This document shows, piece after piece, positions 5,019 through 6,299 of a stretch of 6,299 nt of DNA. The notes under the pieces are model-generated. The model had not been told where the DNA came from. It did no database searches and worked only from the letters and a program-made list of their open reading frames with translations. Position 1 is the stretch's first letter, and every line of letters begins with the position of its first letter. The stretch is from Clostridia bacterium (lineage in GTDB: Bacteria > Bacillota > Clostridia > Oscillospirales > CAG-382): the NCBI GenBank assembly GCA_017397605.1, contig JAFQII010000287.1, forward strand, positions 1 through 6,299, read 5' to 3'. Both the position numbers and the translations under genes were made by a program.

Positions 5019-5112
5019 ATGAAGTTGCCGCTTTCGCGGCAAATGAAGTGACACTACGTGTCAATGAAGTTGACACTCGCGTGTCAAATGATGTTGCGCG
5101 CACAGCGCGCAA
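5019..5112. repeat. R2 left arm: four hairpins with ATGAAG/ATGATG spacers
   Basis: Hairpins: 5025-5042 TTGCCGC/TTTC/GCGGCAA; 5049-5063 TGACAC/TAC/GTGTCA; 5070-5087 TTGACAC/TCGC/GTGTCAA; 5094-5112 TTGCGCGC/ACA/GCGCGCAA. Each follows ATGAAG, except the last, which follows ATGATG. The last hairpin matches the last one of the other element's left arm (1637-1655) except for one loop base. The first carries the same stem as 1812-1829 with a different loop. Confidence 0.88.
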
Positions 5113-5151
5113 ACGGAGAGTTGTTTGCCTTTGACTGTTTTCTGCACTCTT

Positions 5152-5178
5152 AAAAACGACGCCTTGCGCGTCGTTTTT
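5152..5178. terminator. Symmetrical terminator-like hairpin inside R2
   Basis: AAAAACGACGC (5152-5162), loop CTTGC, GCGTCGTTTTT (5168-5178): a perfect 11-bp stem with A-tract and T-tract flanks, as in bidirectional terminators. It follows no gene directly and lies within the repeat element, where the other element carries different sequence. It may be a backup terminator or simply part of the repeat. Confidence 0.55.
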
Positions 5179-5181
5179 GAC

Positions 5182-5224
5182 GTCGGCGGTAGATGCTTGC
5201 TTTTCGATACAGCCACGCGCCGAC
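5182..5224. repeat. Long-loop inverted repeat in the R2 centre
   Basis: GTCGGCG (5182-5188) and CGCCGAC (5218-5224) are perfect complements around a 29-nt loop. The position, between core and right arm, corresponds to the nested hairpin at 1707-1745 of the other element, but the sequence is unrelated. Confidence 0.55.
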
Positions 5225-5231
5225 TTGTGTA

Positions 5232-5282
5232 CTTCATTTACGGCGCAAGCCGTAACATCATTTGCACGCAGTGCAACATCAT
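5232..5282. repeat. R2 right arm: two hairpins with CTTCAT/CATCAT spacers
   Basis: CTTCAT (5232-5237), hairpin TTACGGC/GCAA/GCCGTAA (5238-5255), CATCAT (5256-5261), hairpin TTGCAC/GCA/GTGCAA (5262-5276), CATCAT (5277-5282). The spacers are reverse complements of those in the left arm. The array stops 2 nt before the A-tract of the secG terminator. Confidence 0.87.
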
Positions 5283-5284
5283 TC

Positions 5285-5319
5285 AAAAAAACAACGGGCA
5301 TGCCGACCCGGCATGCCCG
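5285..5319 (-). terminator. Rho-independent terminator of secG
   Basis: An 11-bp perfect stem, CGGGCATGCCG (5295-5305) and CGGCATGCCCG (5309-5319), with a 3-nt loop. On the minus strand it is followed by TTGTTTTTTT (5294-5285). It starts 16 nt after the secG stop codon. TTGTTTTTT also lies on the plus-strand side (5322-5330), so it may work in both directions. Confidence 0.93.
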
Positions 5320-5335
5320 TATTGTTTTTTGACTC

Positions 5336-5740
5336 TTATTTGCTTGCTTCTTCGGACTCTTCTACAGAAGACTCTGCGGAGGTCTCGGAAGAGGTTGCGC
5401 TCGAGGTAGACGAAGAAACCGTGGTAGAAACGGTCGTGGAAGAGGTGTTTGCCAACGACTCTTCTTTCTTGGTCTGCTCGATGTTCTTGGAGATCGCAAC
5501 GGTGGTGTAAAGTGCAATGACGAGAACGCCGAATGCTACTGCACAGTAGATGGTCGCTTTCTCAAAACGCTTGCCTTTTTTTGCCGCCTCGGTCTTGTTG
5601 AGGTAGGAGTTGGTCGAAGTATGACCGCTGATGACGTTCTCCAAACCTTTTCTCTTACCCTGCTGCATGCTGATCAAAACGATCAAAACAACCGCAAGAA
5701 TCAAAATAATCGCGCCGATGATGTATTGCAGAATTTCCAT
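5336..5740 (-). CDS. secG: Preprotein translocase subunit SecG with a long Ser/Thr/Glu-rich tail
   Basis: Small integral membrane subunit of the SecYEG channel that assists SecA-driven protein export. The core matches the family: TM1 at about 5-24, the loop motif SMQQGKRKGLENVISG (24-39; usually LLQxGKGxGL...G), the region STNSYLNKTEA (42-52), and TM2 at about 63-83. Typical SecG proteins are about 75-85 residues. This one is 134, with an extra 50-residue C-terminal tail (85-134) made almost wholly of Ser, Thr, Glu, Ala and Val. In the known SecG topology both ends face outside, so the tail is probably extracellular. The ATG (5738-5740) is set by the family N-terminus, with AAGGAAGG 12 nt upstream, a rather long spacing. 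It is a single-gene unit; smpB and rnr, frequent neighbours, are not beside it. Confidence 0.93.
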   Translation of the reverse strand: MEILQYIIGAIILILAVVLIVLISMQQGKRKGLENVISGHTSTNSYLNKTEAAKKGKRFEKATIYCAVAFGVLVIALYTTVAISKNIEQTKKEESLANTSSTTVSTTVSSSTSSATSSETSAESSVEESEEASK

Positions 5741-5752
5741 AACCTAGTATTT

Positions 5753-5760
5753 CCTTCCTT
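5753..5760 (-). promoter_or_regulatory. Ribosome binding site of secG
   Basis: AAGGAAGG on the coding strand, 12 nt before the ATG. The spacing is longer than ideal; a weaker AGG closer to the start (CTAGGTTATG) may contribute. Confidence 0.55.
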
Positions 5761-5798
5761 TTAAACGCATAAACTCGCTTCTTTGCATAGTACGGAAT

Positions 5799-5827
5799 AT
5801 GATAGCACAATTTTCCACCGTTTGCAA
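5799..5827 (-). promoter_or_regulatory. SigA-type promoter of secG
   Basis: On the minus strand, TTGCAA (5822-5827) and TATCAT (5799-5804) are separated by 17 nt. Transcription should start near 5792, giving a leader of about 50 nt. It lies in the 119-bp gap behind the carboxypeptidase gene, where no strong terminator is visible, so some read-through into secG is possible. Confidence 0.75.
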
Positions 5828-5859
5828 GAGTGTTTTTTAAAATTCACAATTTGTTAACA

Positions 5860-6299
5860 TTATTTGTGGGCGTCCTTTTCTTTTTGCTTGCGCAGAATCC
5901 AGACAACCAGCTTGACAAGCAGCCAAAGCAGCGAAATCGCAAGCCAGATCAGGATGATGCGGACGATGATCCCGATGATCGTTCCCATCGGGCCCTCAAA
6001 GAGGAACACACGCGCCAGCTCGGCGGCATTCAGCAGCGTATTGACCTCGACGGAATCGCGCGCGACCAGCTCGACCGTCGCAACCGTTTTGCCGTCCAGC
6101 ACAAATTTTGCCTTGCCCACAACGTCACCCTGGCTCACGGGTGCGTCGATCATCATCACTTCCTTGCCCGCAAACGTGCCTTCGTAGACCTTTTCGGTGT
6201 CGTACTCGATCACCGTCTCGATCGGCAGATTTTTGGGGTTGGAGATCATTTTTTCCACCGCGTGCGCGGGGACGAGGATCAAAAAGTCCTTTTCCGCAC
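5860..6299 (-). CDS. D-alanyl-D-alanine carboxypeptidase (DacA/PBP5 type), C-terminal part
   Basis: Only the last 145 residues are present; the start and catalytic domain lie beyond the right edge. The visible part matches the beta-rich C-terminal domain of PBP5-family carboxypeptidases: LILVPAHA (6-13), the DTEKVYEGTFAGKEV region (33-47), the signature APVSQGDVVGKAKFVLDGK (52-70) and VELVARDSVE (75-84). A strong membrane helix at about 105-135 and a short basic tail (RKQKEKDAHK) anchor it with the enzyme outside. These enzymes remove the terminal D-Ala from peptidoglycan pentapeptides. The catalytic SxxK, SxN and KTG motifs cannot be checked here. A full transmembrane helix replaces the amphipathic anchor known from E. 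coli PBP5, which is common in Gram-positives. The stop TAA is at 5860-5862; no clear terminator follows. Confidence 0.85.
   Translation of the reverse strand, partial: AEKDFLILVPAHAVEKMISNPKNLPIETVIEYDTEKVYEGTFAGKEVMMIDAPVSQGDVVGKAKFVLDGKTVATVELVARDSVEVNTLLNAAELARVFLFEGPMGTIIGIIVRIILIWLAISLLWLLVKLVVWILRKQKEKDAHK

Larger units (their letters stand above)
5019..5282. repeat. Composite hairpin-array element R2 between the membrane protein gene and secG
   Basis: A 264-bp non-coding element with the same plan and orientation as the one at 1507-1829. It has a left arm of four hairpins (5019-5112), a core with ACGG and GTTGTTTG (5113-5151), a centre with two inverted repeats (5152-5224), and a right arm of two hairpins (5232-5276) with CTTCAT/CATCAT spacers. 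It lies exactly between the plus-strand terminator (ending 5016) and the secG terminator (from 5285), so it is probably little transcribed. The 355-bp gap between the genes holds nothing else that I can see. Confidence 0.85.

Noticed and set aside
5125..5409. Plus-strand 94-codon frame across the second repeat element into secG
   Set aside because: It consists of translated repeat and terminator sequence and then antisense secG; no ribosome binding site.

Overview
The window is a piece of bacterial chromosome around the replication-initiation genes. The gene content (dnaA, dnaN, recF, secG and a DacA-type carboxypeptidase with a C-terminal membrane helix), SigA-type promoters with 17-bp spacers, purine-rich ribosome binding sites and moderate-to-high GC suggest a Gram-positive Firmicute. 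It is most likely a member of the Clostridia (Oscillospirales/Christensenellales-like); this placement is inference and no marker fixes a genus.

Layout. On the minus strand, reading right to left from the middle, are dnaA (1832-3160), dnaN (364-1488) and the first 81 codons of recF (1-245). A good minus-strand promoter (3252-3280) lies ahead of dnaA. Back to back with it, a near-consensus plus-strand promoter (3323-3351) drives a 532-residue polytopic membrane protein resembling GT-C/family-39 glycosyltransferases (3382-4980), which ends at a clear terminator. Further right, again on the minus strand, are secG (5336-5740), with its own promoter and strong terminator and an unusual Ser/Thr/Glu-rich tail, and the C-terminal third or so of a D,D-carboxypeptidase gene (5860-6299, cut by the window edge).

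The most interesting content is non-coding. Two gaps, dnaA-dnaN (1507-1829) and membrane-protein-secG (5019-5282), are filled almost end to end by related composite elements. Each has a left arm of short perfect hairpins separated by ATGATG/ATGAAG, then a conserved block (TTGCGCGC hairpin, ACGG, GTTGTTTG), a variable centre with long inverted repeats, and a right arm of hairpins separated by the reverse complements CATCAT/CTTCAT. The stem sequences differ from unit to unit, yet nearly every stem stays perfectly paired, so the array preserves structure and spacer rather than stem sequence. Five consecutive units have an exact 21-nt period. The dnaN-recF gap holds a different hairpin pair (GGGGC-NCC-GCCCC) and a 20-nt perfect palindrome.

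The dnaA leader contains a 34-nt uninterrupted pyrimidine-purine alternation, a potential Z-DNA or hairpin tract. No cluster of DnaA boxes is visible on either side of dnaA, so the origin of replication cannot be placed here.

Functionally, dnaA, dnaN and recF form the usual initiation, clamp and recombination-repair group, probably co-transcribed through structured spacers. SecG and the carboxypeptidase act at the cell envelope (protein export, peptidoglycan trimming), as the membrane glycosyltransferase-like protein probably does.
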